Positions 40,206 to 51,318 of a stretch of DNA of 64,000 nt are shown piece after piece (positions within the stretch are counted from its first letter, which is position 1; every line of letters starts with the position of its first letter). Location: NCBI GenBank assembly GCA_963681505.1, contig OY811980.1, forward strand, positions 7,879,118 through 7,943,117. Direction: 5' to 3'. The position numbers were made by a program, and so were the translations under genes. This DNA is from Eunapius fragilis (taxonomy: Eukaryota > Porifera > Demospongiae > Spongillida > Spongillidae). Below the pieces are notes generated by a model. That model was not told the DNA's origin, did not search any database, and saw only the letters and a list, made by a program, of their open reading frames with translations.

Positions 40206-42736
40206 TAGGTACGGGCATATTTTTTTCAAATCACATATTTTGCAACAACTTTGGTATAGCCTGAAAGAGCAAATGAAATGAATTAAAATGATACGTGAAA
40301 TGTGGTTTTTGCATAAGTAGTGACAAAGTTATAGCGATTCAAACATTCGATTTTGCGGGAACGGTAATCCATGCGGTATCGCATAAAAAATTGTGACGGT
40401 AATTGTTCTCTTCGGTATAGCAACTACAATGTATAATATAATCACACCAAAATTTTGTTACAAGTCTTGCACACACATAGGAAACATAGAATAATGTTAT
40501 ACATCGATTTCAGTTATGTACAAATCATCAGTGATATAGTCAACTAAGAATTCATATAGAGTCATTGTAACATCATCTCCATCTTCTTGACTGCTTCCAT
40601 TTTTCCAATAGGTAGTTGTTACTTTATACATTTTAAAACTTTTAAATAACTTTACTGCTGCAATTTTACCTTGATATTACACATTTGCTTCATTAATAAA
40701 AATGTTCGAAGTATAGCCCATCAATCATCTCTGGATTGGCAAGAATTGCTTTTATAATATTCACATGACATTCATCCATCTCTGGAAACTATGCAGTTAC
40801 ATTTCCAAGATGTTCAAGAACGGCCTTTATAACATTGCATACACTAGTAACAGGCACCTGATACTCAAGGCATGAATATATTGTTTTACGACATGCTGTA
40901 CTGTATGTTTTATTGTCTTCTCTAGTACTGATGCATCATGCTAAATTGTGGCTCTGATCAGCTGCTTCAGCCCTTAATACTTCATTTTCCAGCTCAAGAT
41001 CGCAGCGGACCTTCTTACTTAAAAAGGCATTGCTTCTCTTCAGAGCACGCTCTGTATTTTTTTGATGTATGTCACACCTTCTATGAGCAGACCTCATTTT
41101 AACCTTTGAATGTTTTATTGAAGCTATTTCATGCAAATGACCTGTGTTTTTTAATAATAAGTTTTCATTTGCCAAACCTTTTAAAGTGGCCTCTTTTTGT
41201 TTCAACTCCTTTTTTAGATTATTTAAATGTGCACTCATATTTCTTTCAATTTTAACTTTTCTGCTGAAAGCTTGTCTAAGTTTACGATTGTCACGTTGCT
41301 TAGTTATAACTGTTTGAAACTTGTGACTGAGCATTCGCTTAGAAATTAGTAATTCCCTTAGTTTCACTCTCTTGATTCCACATTCTTTGCAAGGAGTTCT
41401 TAATTTAGTAAATTGCAAAGGGGTTTGACAAGTAGAACTTGGTAATTCTTCAGGAGGGCATAGAGATGGTATATAGCAGGGATTTGGCAAGTAGAGCTAC
41501 TTGGTAATTCATCAGGAGGGCACTGAAATGCTGTAGCAGGGGTTTGAATAGGAAATGGAAACGCATCCTCTAATAGATGAACAATATCCTCCCAAACCCT
41601 TTCAAGATGCTTCTTCATGCTTTTTAATTTCTCCATGAGCTTTTGTATTGATGTAAAGCATTAACATTTCCACATTCTCTGCATGAATAAAAGCCACCAT
41701 TTTGGCAGTTTTAACAATGCTTTGCTGCGTTATGTTGGTATATATGTGCACTACCAAGCCATTTCTTATTGCTGAAACCTGTAGTACATTATCTACACTG
41801 ACATCACTACGAAAACCTTCAATCAACTTCTTTAAATCTTCTGTAGTCTTCATCCTAATTTGGAAAGTCAACACATTCATACACACCAACACGATATTTG
41901 CAGCAAAAAGAGCAGACTAACATGTTACATGCAAGGTTTTAAGTTTTAAACACAAAGGAAAGTTGTTAAAACATGCGATAGCTCCGTTTTCACCGCAACG
42001 TCCAATGATCATTAGATATATATGTATATTTATATTTATATCTGGGGACGAGTCATAATCTGAGAAAATCTGGGGTATGCCTTGGGCATCAGCCAAAAAA
42101 AAAGATATTTTCACAGCATGTAGATTTATACCAAAACTGCATTCATAGCTATTTCTCTTATCGGTAGCTCGAAGATTATGGTAGTCTTTATTTAGAGTTA
42201 AACTTTGCTAATGCTACAAAGTACTCAAAATTAAGCAATGTTCTCCAAAAGTTGCAAAGCCATGTTATACGGGCAGTGCTGAGCCACAAATAAAATTTTG
42301 ACGTGGGCTGGCTTGATGAAAAGCACGTACCACATTTAAACACACAGGCTGCTGGATAACACCTTGGGCATCAACCGAAGTTCATAAAATTTGAAGTGCA
42401 TATACATTATGACCTTGGGAGTACGTAAATTTGATCCGTTTCCCGGTAGTTCGAAGCACAAAAAAATCCTACTAAAACTAAAGGGTACATATTTATTTTA
42501 CGCGCCAGAAATATTGAACAAAACGTTGCGAATAAACCAGAGATGTATCACAGCATAGACAATGTAAGGACATACCGATAAATCCCGAAACAGTCCAAAA
42601 CAGCGATCAAACGAACACAAACCAGCCTTCACTCGAATATGATGTACCTCAACAATTAGCAACCCGCGTCACAATTTTTACCTAAAATTGGATCACCAAT
42701 TTTTCGGTACTCGTACGTGAAATATGCCCGTACCTA
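40206..42736 (-). mobile_element. 2.53-kb DNA transposon with 17-bp TIRs
   Basis: Ends TAGGTACGGGCATATTT...AAATATGCCCGTACCTA are perfect 17-bp inverted repeats. ATACAAG flanks both sides (40199-40205 and 42737-42743) and occurs once at the empty site in front of gene C (CTATACAAGTTGAATG near 11690), giving a 7-bp target duplication. Minus-strand coding pieces are described separately. No catalytic DDE core was recognised, so it may be internally deleted or of a family I cannot name. A P-element-like superfamily (8-bp duplication) is possible but not shown. Confidence 0.8.
40700..41892 (-). CDS. Transposon-encoded coiled-coil protein (broken)
   Basis: Piece 1 (41892-41602) reads LKKLIEGFRSDVSVDNVLQV...NTKAHGEIKKHEEAS. 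Piece 2 (41636-41400) overlaps it with MEKLKSMKKHLERVWEDIVH. Piece 3 (41490-40936) begins PSLCPPEELPSSTCQTPLQF, has a C-x2-C pair (CKECG) and then a long Lys/Glu/Leu-rich coiled coil (KRMLSHKFQTVITKQRDNRK ... ALKRSNAFLSKKVRCDLELE). Weak coding continues to about 40700 (REDNKTYSTACRKTIYSCLE). The layout of a zinc pair plus coiled coil before a missing catalytic region is seen in transposase-like proteins of sponges and cnidarians. Function not determined. Confidence 0.45.
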
Positions 42737-43390
42737 ATACAAGTTGAATGTATGGCTGTTTAGGAGAAGGTGGGACTTTTCATCGGACTGATTAAAAACA
42801 TGTCTGGGGTAGGTCACGTATGAATTCTAGTAGTCTTGCAAGCCAGACGGTACATGTACTTTACTTCGACATGCGACATACGGAGGACTGGGAACGAGGG
42901 GATGCTCTATCTGAACAGGTTCAATATAGGATTGATTGAGGGTTGATGAATGTCATTAATAAAACTTCACTAGCGTCTGGAGGGACAACGGAGAAACGGA
43001 TTGCTTATCTCTTTATCGCGATGGAATGAGAGCACAACGATCTACAGTTCTACGTTGGTACCGTGTCATAAAACGGTGTGGTTATAGAGAAACAAACAAT
43101 TTCCTGTTTCTCGTGCCCCAGTCCTAAAATAATTCTCCATCGTCGTCGTCTTCTTCTTAGGAAGGTATAACTCGAGCTAGGAACGGTTTAGAAGGACGGG
43201 AATAGTACCAATCGCTTCGAAATTTACCGGCACGTTATCCTTATATGTCATATAGACACACAAATATCAAGTTCTATTTAATAATGTATAATAGATTTTT
43301 TAAAATAATTTTTGGCACTCAAACCTGCACTTATTTGGTGTTCCTATCGCAGTTTAGTTGTTACTTTGGCTAGTGAAGTTGTTTTTCTAA
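42737..43390. other. Distal 5' flank of gene B and duplicated spacer
   Basis: Continues the conserved promoter block (TTTCATCGGACTGATT) and then the spacer homologous to 11880-12340. No gene. Confidence 0.5.
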
Positions 43391-43393
43391 AAA

Positions 43394-44270
43394 TGCCTTC
43401 CCGTAATCATAAGAAGAGATCTAAGCAACGAGCGGAATACCTCCAAAAGCAAGACGAGAACAAAGCTAAAGCCCGAGCGCTCTACAAGGCCAATCCCGAA
43501 AAAAGAAGGCCTCTGTACGCGACAGCTACAAGGCCGATCCCGAAAAGATGAAGGCCTTTGCACGCGACAGCTACAAGGCCAATCCCGAAAAGAAGAAGGC
43601 CTCTGCACGCGACAGCTACATGGTCGATCCCGAATCTAAGCGATTTGCTAAAAGGCGGCGATATCAAGGGGACCTCGAGGAGAACCGTTCTGCTAAAAGG
43701 CGGCGATATGAAGAGGACCTCGAGGAGAACCGTGCTGCTAAAAGGCGGCGATTTGAAGAGGACCTCGAGGGAAACCGCGCTCAGGGGCGGATACAGGGTT
43801 TTCCAAAAGGGGGGGTTGGGACCCGCGATACGAAATGCGGGGGGGGGGGGGGGGGGGGGGGGGGGGTGCTGCCCGCTTCAGGCCCGATACGAAAAGCGGG
43901 GGGGGGTGCTGTCCATTTAAGGCCCGATACGAAAAGCGAAGGGGGGGGGGGGGGGTGCTGTCCGGCGCTTCAGGCCCGATACAAAAAGCGGGGAAGGGGG
44001 AGGGGCTGTTTAGCAGAAGAGGGGGCGTTACCATATAAGAAAGGGGGGGTTGCAACCCCCAAACCCCCCCCCCCCCCCCCCCCCCCCCCCTGGATCCGCC
44101 TCTGGCGCTGCTAAAAGGCAGAAATACAATTCAGCTGCCATTAAAGCATCTGAAAGGAGTAGGTATTGGAATGACCCTGCTGTCCGATTGGCTAAACGTG
44201 CTGCCGAGAGGACGCGGTACCGCAGGGGTCAGAGAACTACCACTATACCACCCAAAGGTATGTTATGGCA
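43394..44270 (+). pseudogene. Lys/Arg-rich repeat-protein ORF, copy 2, MITE-split
   Basis: Near-identical to the copy at 12345-13190, with the same start MPSRNHKKRSKQRAEYL, the same interruption and the same TIR element insertion (43778-44106), and the same restored junction NRA/AKRQKY. Differences are mainly in homopolymer length and single substitutions, so the duplication is recent. Confidence 0.55.
43778..44106. mobile_element. Small TIR element, copy 2, with long poly-G and poly-C runs
   Basis: Duplicate of 12731-13026 in the identical site with the GCGCT target duplication. It contains a G run of about 25 bp (43842-43866) and a C run of about 24 bp (44067-44090), both much longer than in copy 1. 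Confidence 0.7.
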
Positions 44271-44729
44271 TGTTGTATTAACATTAAAAAGCTGTGCATG
44301 CAGCATAGTCGGGCGGTGTTTGGTCGGGCTGTCACCCTACTACCTGACCAAACGCGGTAGTAGGGCCCGCCCGACTATGTACAGCACGGATCTGCACAAA
44401 ACCATTCACTTCACATGGCATGGTGACTCAGCTGTGTGTACAGTACACGACCAAAAGTTTAAAACCGTTCCAAACCTGTTACCTGATTTGAATCAGACTG
44501 TTATCAAATACTAAAAAGGTTGGGAAAAATATCCGTTTCAGATCTGGTGGAGTAATTTTCGATTCTTACCTGTACTACCACGATAATGCAAAACTGGTAA
44601 CAGCCTGAATCGTGGGTGGTACCAGCGCCAAGTCAAATATTGTTCCGGTGATACACGGGGGGAATGCGTGGTTTTGTCTCGTGATCGCTAATGTTAAATA
44701 AACGGATGAATGATTAATACATTCCATAA

Positions 44730-45650
44730 TCACACGCAATACAAATTTAAACAACAAAGCATATTCGTCCAGTCATGGGTATACACCAAAGCCTTCTCTC
44801 CTGATGCTTCTCTCTCTATCCTCCTAGAGCTGGACCCTCAATCAAAAGTACAACTGTCACTGCATTCATGGACTATAGAAACGGCTTGCTTGATCTGGCT
44901 GCAGTCTGCTGAGAATATTCTTTTCGTTATGCCAAGTATTGGGCACTCATACTCGTCCAGCACTGGTTCACTATTCACAACAAAATCATCACATCCCTGA
45001 AGTACGCAGAATGATTCACCTGTTTCCAACTGACAGGAAGTCAAAAACAGGGCATTCTTTGTCTACAAAAGATAAACTACATGAAGTTACTGAGGTGACA
45101 AAACATACTATTTTACCTCTGAACAGAGCAGTTCAACAAAGTCTCCAGCATGAACCAATCCACCATCTGCTGCAATAACCCCTTTGAACACTGCAACAAG
45201 GCTGTCCTCCATACAGTGGAAGAGTTCTATTCTAGTTGAGCTATCATGACGATGCAGATCCTCAATGGTAGCACAGGAAAGGCCAATAGAATTGAGAACA
45301 ACATGTTTGCAATACGTGTGGGGATTTTGAAAGGCGCTATAGCATAGAATGTGCACATAAAAAAACACTGACTAGTTTAACTGCAACTCACTTTCCTCAG
45401 TGCTCCAGGCTGATATATGCTCCTGTTGCCATTGAGTTCTATCATCGTAACATTGTTGAAGAAATGTCATAGGAGTTGAGTAAAATGTCTTTAAGCCACC
45501 ACCACACCTAAATCAACATCAATGATAAGTGTTCATTAAACTGAGTAACACTTACTGGATGTTATCATCTCCATCACAAGCACATGTATAACGTAGATGC
45601 TGCTGCACAGCAAAATGACCCGAGAGGGAGCAAGGCGATTACTAAGAATA
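44730..45650 (-). pseudogene. Unrecognised multi-exon minus-strand gene, copy 2
   Basis: Same exons and splice sites as 13640-14560. The last exon is better preserved here (SCQLETGESFCVLQGCDDFV...ADCSQIKQAVSIVHECSDSC, 45044-44838) and then meets the shared stop before the HDWTNMLCCLNLYCV tail. Exon 3 reads NSIGLSCATIEDLHRHDSST...VFKGVIAADGGLVHAGDF. The family is not recognised. Very high identity of both copies says more about recent duplication than about constraint. Confidence 0.5.
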
Positions 45651-46514
45651 TTCTGTGCTCTAACAGTAGCATTGAAGGATTCACACCTACAGAATGAGAA
45701 ACATGATTTCTTTCAGGTCAAGGACAGTATAGTTTACAGCCAATTGCAACCCAAACTTGTACATGGTCAGTTGCTATCAGCTGTGTGTAATAAAATGTGT
45801 AGCAACTCTGTAGGGATTACCAGCCAAGGATCCATCATTGTACATGTTTGGCTTGCAGTTAATGGATTTCTATCAATGTTCAACTGTCCACTTCCATCCC
45901 CGGCACAAAAAGTGAGAGGGCAAATTGGACGAGTTGTACTTTGTTCTCAACAATAGGAACAGCCCAAGTAAATGTGACATGTACACATGCAGAGTATTTT
46001 AATTTTTAATGTGTGATATCAGTTCTTTGTTACAGTTACATCAACACCCTCCATATCGATCCAGGAAGCAAGACCTGAAATTCTTGAGCAAACACACATA
46101 GTATGTAGAATTTTAATTTTGCATAGTGTGTTTCATTGAACATATATGTAACTGTATAATGTAGAGGTGAAGGGAATTGATGTTATGCTGTTACCAGCAA
46201 AGAGTGTATTTGGACTGGACCTCTTTTTTACTTAAAGAGGAATTGGCAAGGTCTCTTTTTCACCAACAAAAGTGAAAGATTGGCTTTGGATCAAACCTAA
46301 GTTGCCTAAGTGATACGTAAGCTACATTGAGGCATACTCATTTCACTTTTGTAACATTTTTCTTCATTCAGAATTGATCAAGAATAGATATAACGACAGT
46401 GAATGGGAAATCAAAGATTTTGTACAGAAAGCAAATCAAAAGTGTAGGGACACTAAGTTATAGTTCAAGTGTATGAGTATGCTAATTTATACATGTATAC
46501 TATTATATATTTAA

Positions 46515-46783
46515 CCTTGCCAAGTCATACACAATCTTGTCAAATCTTGGTAAGCCTTGTCAAGACCCATCTTGGAATAACTTGACACTTCAGGCCAAAT
46601 CTTGTCACTTCTGTCCCAATTTCTTGAAATCTCTTAGCAAGTCTTGCTTGTAGTCTTGACAAGTCTTGATAAGTCTTGACAAGTCTTATGAAAACACGAT
46701 GCAAGTTTTAACAAGACTTGCCAAGTCATACTTTAATTTTCTTGGCAAGACTTGGCAAGTCTTGCCACTTTTTTTTAATAAGG
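46515..46783. repeat. AAGTCTTG(A/C)C tandem array, copy 2
   Basis: Duplicate of 15424-15690. Confidence 0.8.
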
Positions 46784-46839
46784 TTGCGGCCGCCCAGCAG
46801 TTCGACTCGTTTCTACCTGTGGCCGATGAGCATAAAGAA

Positions 46840-47140
46840 CACGTCTTGCCGTGTCCATAGCCTCTCGTAATACATTCAACGCCATCCTTATGTATTGCTT
46901 GGTACTTTCTTCGTTGACATTCAGACCCTCTGTATACTCGATCAATATAAATTATGGAATCCCGCGATACACCAGCTCAATCGTTAGTATAAACTCGTCT
47001 ATTTGGTCAGATGAAACGCTTCTACCATCCTGTGTTGGCACTATAGGGCGTTAATAACACCTCTCAGTGATGGAAGAACTCTCGCAGCGGCAGCCATCAC
47101 GAGATTTGGAGACACGGATTCAGGAATAATAATAGCCAAT
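46840..47140 (-). pseudogene. Unrecognised short ORF remnant, copy 2
   Basis: Duplicate of 15749-16050 with a small indel that breaks the frame. No family recognised. Confidence 0.3.
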
Positions 47141-47269
47141 GGTATGGAATAGAGGTTGATATGGAATGATAGTACTTGTCTTATGTAATAATCTGCAACA
47201 TTTCACAACACCCCCCCCCCATCATTGAATACGGGACGTGAATTTTGGCAGCGATCACCTCCCATAGCC

Positions 47270-47530
47270 TTGCTCTTTAAAACCATTCCTATACTCGCGC
47301 GTGAAGACGACGACGGAGGAGAATAATTGGCCTGGGGACGAGGGAAAACACGTTTGTTCTTTTAAAGCAAGCGGTTATAACACTGGAACAAAACAATAAA
47401 ATGACCGTCTTTGCCTTCTGGTTCGATAGCAACAAAGAGCTACACTATCCGTTTCTTGGTACGCGAGTTATACGCGGGTAGCGTTTTTTTTTTTTTTTAA
47501 TGATTTCACGACCCGGGTCAATTCCTAGCT
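47270..47530. repeat. Interspersed repeat, copy 3, interrupted by the RAG1-N-like element
   Basis: Same family as 16195-16620. It breaks off at ATTCCTAGCT and resumes at 50002 (TCCTATATAGG), the point where the next element is inserted. Confidence 0.6.
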
Positions 47531-48067
47531 CACGGCTGTACTTAGTACGCGCGCGCCGCGTAAAAATTTCCCCTAGCAACCTCCTTGGATACCATGGAGG
47601 CATGTCGCTTCACAATGGCTTACAAGTGCGTGGGAGCGTAGCCACGTCTCAAAACTTTTAAGATGAATGAAGCAGTCCCCTGACTCTGTTTTTATGTGCT
47701 TTCTGATTTTAAATTTCTATTATTTCACGCGTTGTTTGACCATAAATCACATAACGTATTTCAATTATACTGCTACTCCTGCAGTTTTCCTAAGGAAATG
47801 TTTAAAAGAACTAAAAAGCTTGCCAAGTTAGCTACCAGATTATGCAGAGCAATTGTTATGAAACCTTTTTTTAATCCGTATATAATGTGGCTACCTACAA
47901 GTCATGAAAAACTCATAATAATTACACAGTGAATCACAAAATCGCACATAAAGGTATTAATTACTATACAAACATTATGTAGGTTCGTTCAGGTAGCATC
48001 TCAGCTGAAATACAATTGCACCAGTACAATTAAATGAACATACATGAATACGCAGACATTTACTCAC

Positions 48068-48556
48068 CTAAAATTGCTTACTTTTCTTTTTGTAGTGTTT
48101 TACTTCAGGCCTAGCAGCTACATTAATTGGTGTTACGTGTAACATATGCTCTTTAAACATTAATAATAATTTCTGTGCAGGTTGCTTACCAGAGTTATAT
48201 GTGCGAACAAGGTTATTGAAATACGGATGCATGCTTTCAATACCCTGCTCCCCTAAGTAGCCAAAACCAAAATGCCATCGTCTTAAGAAGGGTACCACAT
48301 GAGACTCAAGTATGTGCATTTTAGGGGTTGAAATGGAGACTCAGTTGAAATGGAGACTCTGAAATCTCCAGTTTGAGATGAAATGACTTCCAAAAGCTTG
48401 GCTCTTTCTTCAGGAGTACAAGCCTCCACTTCTTTGGACAGTTGAGTCATTGTGTCACCAGCACTAACAAAACTACGACGATCACTCAGGTTCGTGGTTC
48501 GATTCTTCACAGTTTTGGAAGACGCAGAGCTGGTAGGAACCTGCGCCTGACTGATA
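48068..48556 (-). pseudogene. Linker and C-terminal transposase-like piece
   Basis: The linker exon reads KNRTTNLSDRRSFVSAGDTM...EERAKLLEVISSQTG. In another frame follows HILESHVVPFLRRWHFGFGY LGEQGIESMHPYFNNL. The pattern 'HVxPFxxxxxxxFGxxGEQGxESxH' is common near the C-terminus of several uncharacterised cnidarian and sponge transposase-like proteins, where the Glu in GEQGxES could be the last acidic residue of a DDE triad. Linker and C-terminus are too close for a complete enzyme, so the core has been deleted and the two pieces are out of frame. Confidence 0.5.
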
Positions 48557-48607
48557 TGTGCAAAATGGAGTGGCTATGAGAATTGTATGTAATAAATGAC
48601 TGAAAAT

Positions 48608-49549
48608 TTAAAAATTGTGAGCTAAGTATTTACCTTCCCTGAGGTCTTTACTACTAGTACATCTTTTGTTGGACTTTGCAGCAGGGAACGCCTCACAAAA
48701 TGTGACTGTACGTAATGCTGACTCAACAGGAGATAGGGGCTCAGTCACAGGATTGTGAAGAATCTCTTGAAGTACACCATCCACTGGAACATACTGACAT
48801 GAGCTTTGCAAATGAGGTGTGTAGTCTGATAGTGGAAATTTGTTTTTGCATCGACTGCAAGCAACACTGATACTGCTTAGTGTGTCTAAAACAAGGCTAC
48901 ATGGTGGTCTTATTGTAGCAGCATCCTTCAAATGATCACCATAACAACAGGGACACACAAGCTCATGCTTGACTTCAAGCCAAGAGCAGCAACATTTGGA
49001 GCATACTATAGCTCCACATGTAACTAACTCAATTGGGCTGTTGAGGACTTCGAGACACAGTGGACACATAGCGCTATCTTTAGATGCATTACCCACCAAT
49101 TTGGGTGGCTCTTCAGTAAATGGTACAAGAGGCGGTGGTGCTATCAACCCAATGTGATGGACTAAATTCCTGATTGGAATTTCTGGAGGCCTACCATCTA
49201 ACTTGATCTTCTTTGGTCTCCCTCCCCTATCACATTTCCTCCCTTGCTCACACACCCTACACACATCGTCATTGTGTGACATCCAACCATCAAAAACCAC
49301 AGTGCACACATTGTATGATCTTCCGCTATCTAGTGCCTTCTTATAAGATGCAATGGTTTAGTAGCACAAGTAGCAAAATGAAGTAGGATGTGTGGATGGC
49401 AGATCATTGCTGATACTTATTCTGAATACAATTAATAGGTCTGAAGTATATGAGATACAACTGTAGATAGGTACTTTACGTCTTGTAGATGTGCAAAGCC
49501 TAGCACAAATCCTGCATAACTTTGCTAAATGGTGTGCATGTTCCGCCAT
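48608..49549 (-). pseudogene. RAG1 N-terminal-like zinc/RING protein of the transposon
   Basis: The first part reads KLCRICARL...VFRISISNDLPSTHPTSFCY-LCY. Vertebrate RAG1 has CRLC...[22 protein letters not shown] at the same place. After one in-frame TAA (near 49357) the same frame continues CTVVFDGWMSHNDDVCRVCE, GGRPKK, then a RING-like block CPLCLEVLNSPIELVTCGAI-VCSKC...CPCC, and a C2HC finger ISVACSRCKNKFPLSDYTPH-LQSSC that parallels the RAG1 finger after its RING. The usual RING His is not conserved (TCGAIVC instead of xCxHxxC). The exon ends in a GAAG|GTAAATAC donor; an acceptor ATATCAG lies near 48556. In RAG1 this region is a zinc-dimerisation and ubiquitin-ligase module. Here a DNA- or protein-binding role is inferred. 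Confidence 0.7.
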
Positions 49550-50001
49550 TGTGTGACTTTACGCAAGCGCTCACCTCCAACTACGTGAAAGTCAACGATT
49601 TTAGCCACATTATAGAATACGAGAAAAAAACACTCATTATACCTGGTTACTTTACACGTGTTGTGTAATGACACAGGAACACAGATATGTTGGCATAATC
49701 GCTGGGAAAACTGCAGGAAGCTGAAAAAGTGACCTTCTATGCACACCGCTCGAACCACTCGTTGTAAACGTAGCTCAATTAACACATGCGCAGTAGACAG
49801 GAACCAAAAACTGAAGTTGCGTGCTTGGGACACGAAATCCATCTAGGACTGCCCCACAATATGCTACGTGCCAAACCTTGTACATTGCCACCCGATACCA
49901 GACACATCGAGCGTTTCGAAGCATACTTGGTTGCTATGCTGGTTGCTAAGAGGATGTTAACTAATACCGTAAAATTCTATTTACAGCCGCAAACAGCCGT
50001 G

Positions 50002-50318
50002 TCCTATATAGGAACCACTAACGTCGTAACTATAATTCGTAACTCGAATTCGTATTTAACTTTATTTCTACACATTGTTCGCACACGATTATCTCTGACG
50101 CTATATTATCTATCCTGCTGCTGGTCGGCTCGTCGTGTGCCCGACCCTGGACCTTAGTCTCCCAGGGCTCCCAAGATATATTATATAGGTTTATTTTGGG
50201 ATCTGCTATATTTCCACTAACAGTTTCAGAGGCGGATACAGATAGGCGTGGTTCTGGGTAAACAGGATATAATCGGATATATCAACGTAAATTGTATAAA
50301 TATCCGATATTATCAGCC
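50002..50318. repeat. Spacer segment, first tandem copy with truncated MITE
   Basis: Contains CACACGATTATCTCTGACGC and the MITE start CAGAGGCGGATACAG (50227). The block from about 50040 is repeated at 50703-50981. Confidence 0.65.
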
Positions 50319-50375
50319 ACAGCAAATGGAGGTATTAACACACACACGTCATTAGTGCCTGAAAAGGGTCCGTGT

Positions 50376-50420
<45 letters not shown>

Positions 50421-50702
50421 TATGTGTGTGCATAAGGGGAGGTGAATGGGGGGAACAATGCCACATACCCTGGCTATGAAATATTGTGTACAGGCACAAA
50501 AGGTGACAGTGCATAGATCACTTCTTTGTGCATACACATGTGCATGTTCAAGCTCCATAACACATTTACATGAGCCCAACCCACCAGACCACTCAATCCA
50601 CCCCCCACACTCTCTACATGTATGTGCGTACCGTGTGCACGTTTTTCCCCCTGCGCACAGATATTACACATATCAACCTACTCATGTTAAGGGTGTGGGC
50701 AT
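50319..50702. other. Unique insert with (GT)n between the two tandem copies
   Basis: A GT microsatellite lies at 50376-50432, followed by about 270 bp without gene signals. Absent from the C-D spacer, where one continuous copy is seen. Confidence 0.55.
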
Positions 50703-50999
50703 TCGTATTTAACTTTATTTCTACACATTGTTTGCACACGATTATCTCTGACGCTATATTATCTATCCTGCTGCTGGTCGGCTCGTCGTGTGCCCGACCC
50801 TGGACCTTAGTCTCCCAGGGCTCCCAAGATATATATTATATAGGTTTATTTTGGGATCTGCTATATTTCCACTAACAGTTTCAGAGGCGGATACAGATAG
50901 GCGTGGTTCTGGGTAAACAGGATATAATCGGATATATCAACGTAAATTGGATAAATATCCGATATTATCCTGTACCACACCTGTCTGTATCTGCCACTG
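50703..50999. repeat. Second tandem copy with complete MITE (50882-50999)
   Basis: Begins at TATTTAACTTTATTTCTACA as in 50050 and 16503 and runs through the full MITE ending CTGTCTGTATCTGCCACTG. The single copy at 16503-16786 is the simpler state. Confidence 0.65.
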
Positions 51000-51318
51000 A
51001 GTATGCCCTGTCCGATCTGATCTCAAATGTTACCTCAGGATGTGTGGAGTCTAGTGAATTATATGCGGTGAGTTTTAACCAAGCTGATCAAAGCTGTCAG
51101 GATGCATGGCAGCTTCCAATGAAAGACACACCACCATAATAGCTGTCATGAAGCAATATAAATTCTTCTAATTCCTCCTCACCATCTTTGATTCTCAGTG
51201 TATCAAGATCACAAAATGCTAGATTACTTCCTGTCTCGTGAAAATCATTTTATTAATCTATATGCACAACACATGGTAATACAATCTTGATACAATTTCT
51301 TTTACATGTGTGTTCTTC
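51000..51318 (-). other. 3' flank of gene A, with poly(A) signal
   Basis: AATAAA on the minus strand at 51249-51254, 65 nt after the stop. Homologous to 16787-17105 behind gene D. A plus-strand frame YALSDLISNVTSGCVESSEL followed by GTGAGT is present in both copies but is probably chance. Confidence 0.5.

Larger units (their letters stand above)
47531..50001 (-). mobile_element. DNA transposon with RAG1 N-terminal-like protein, internally deleted
   Basis: Ends CACGGCTGT...ACAGCCGTG (47531-47539, 49993-50001), a 9-bp perfect inverted repeat starting with CAC. The empty site is preserved between C and D (ATTCCTAGCTCCTATATAGG, about 16446-16465). No clear target duplication beyond one T. Minus-strand coding: N-terminal zinc part (49549-49358), RING part (49309-48608), a linker exon (about 48556-48330) and a C-terminal piece (48319-48068). 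CAC-initial ends occur in Transib, Chapaev and other CACTA-related elements. From memory, a RAG1 N-terminal-like domain has been reported in a mollusc transposon (N-RAG-TP), so a relative of that group is the best guess. The transposase core between linker and C-terminus is missing. Confidence 0.7.

Noticed and set aside
47531-47560. True V(D)J-type recombination signal (heptamer/nonamer)
   Set aside because: The end starts CAC but continues GGCTGT, not CACAGTG, and no A-rich nonamer at 12 or 23 bp spacing is evident.
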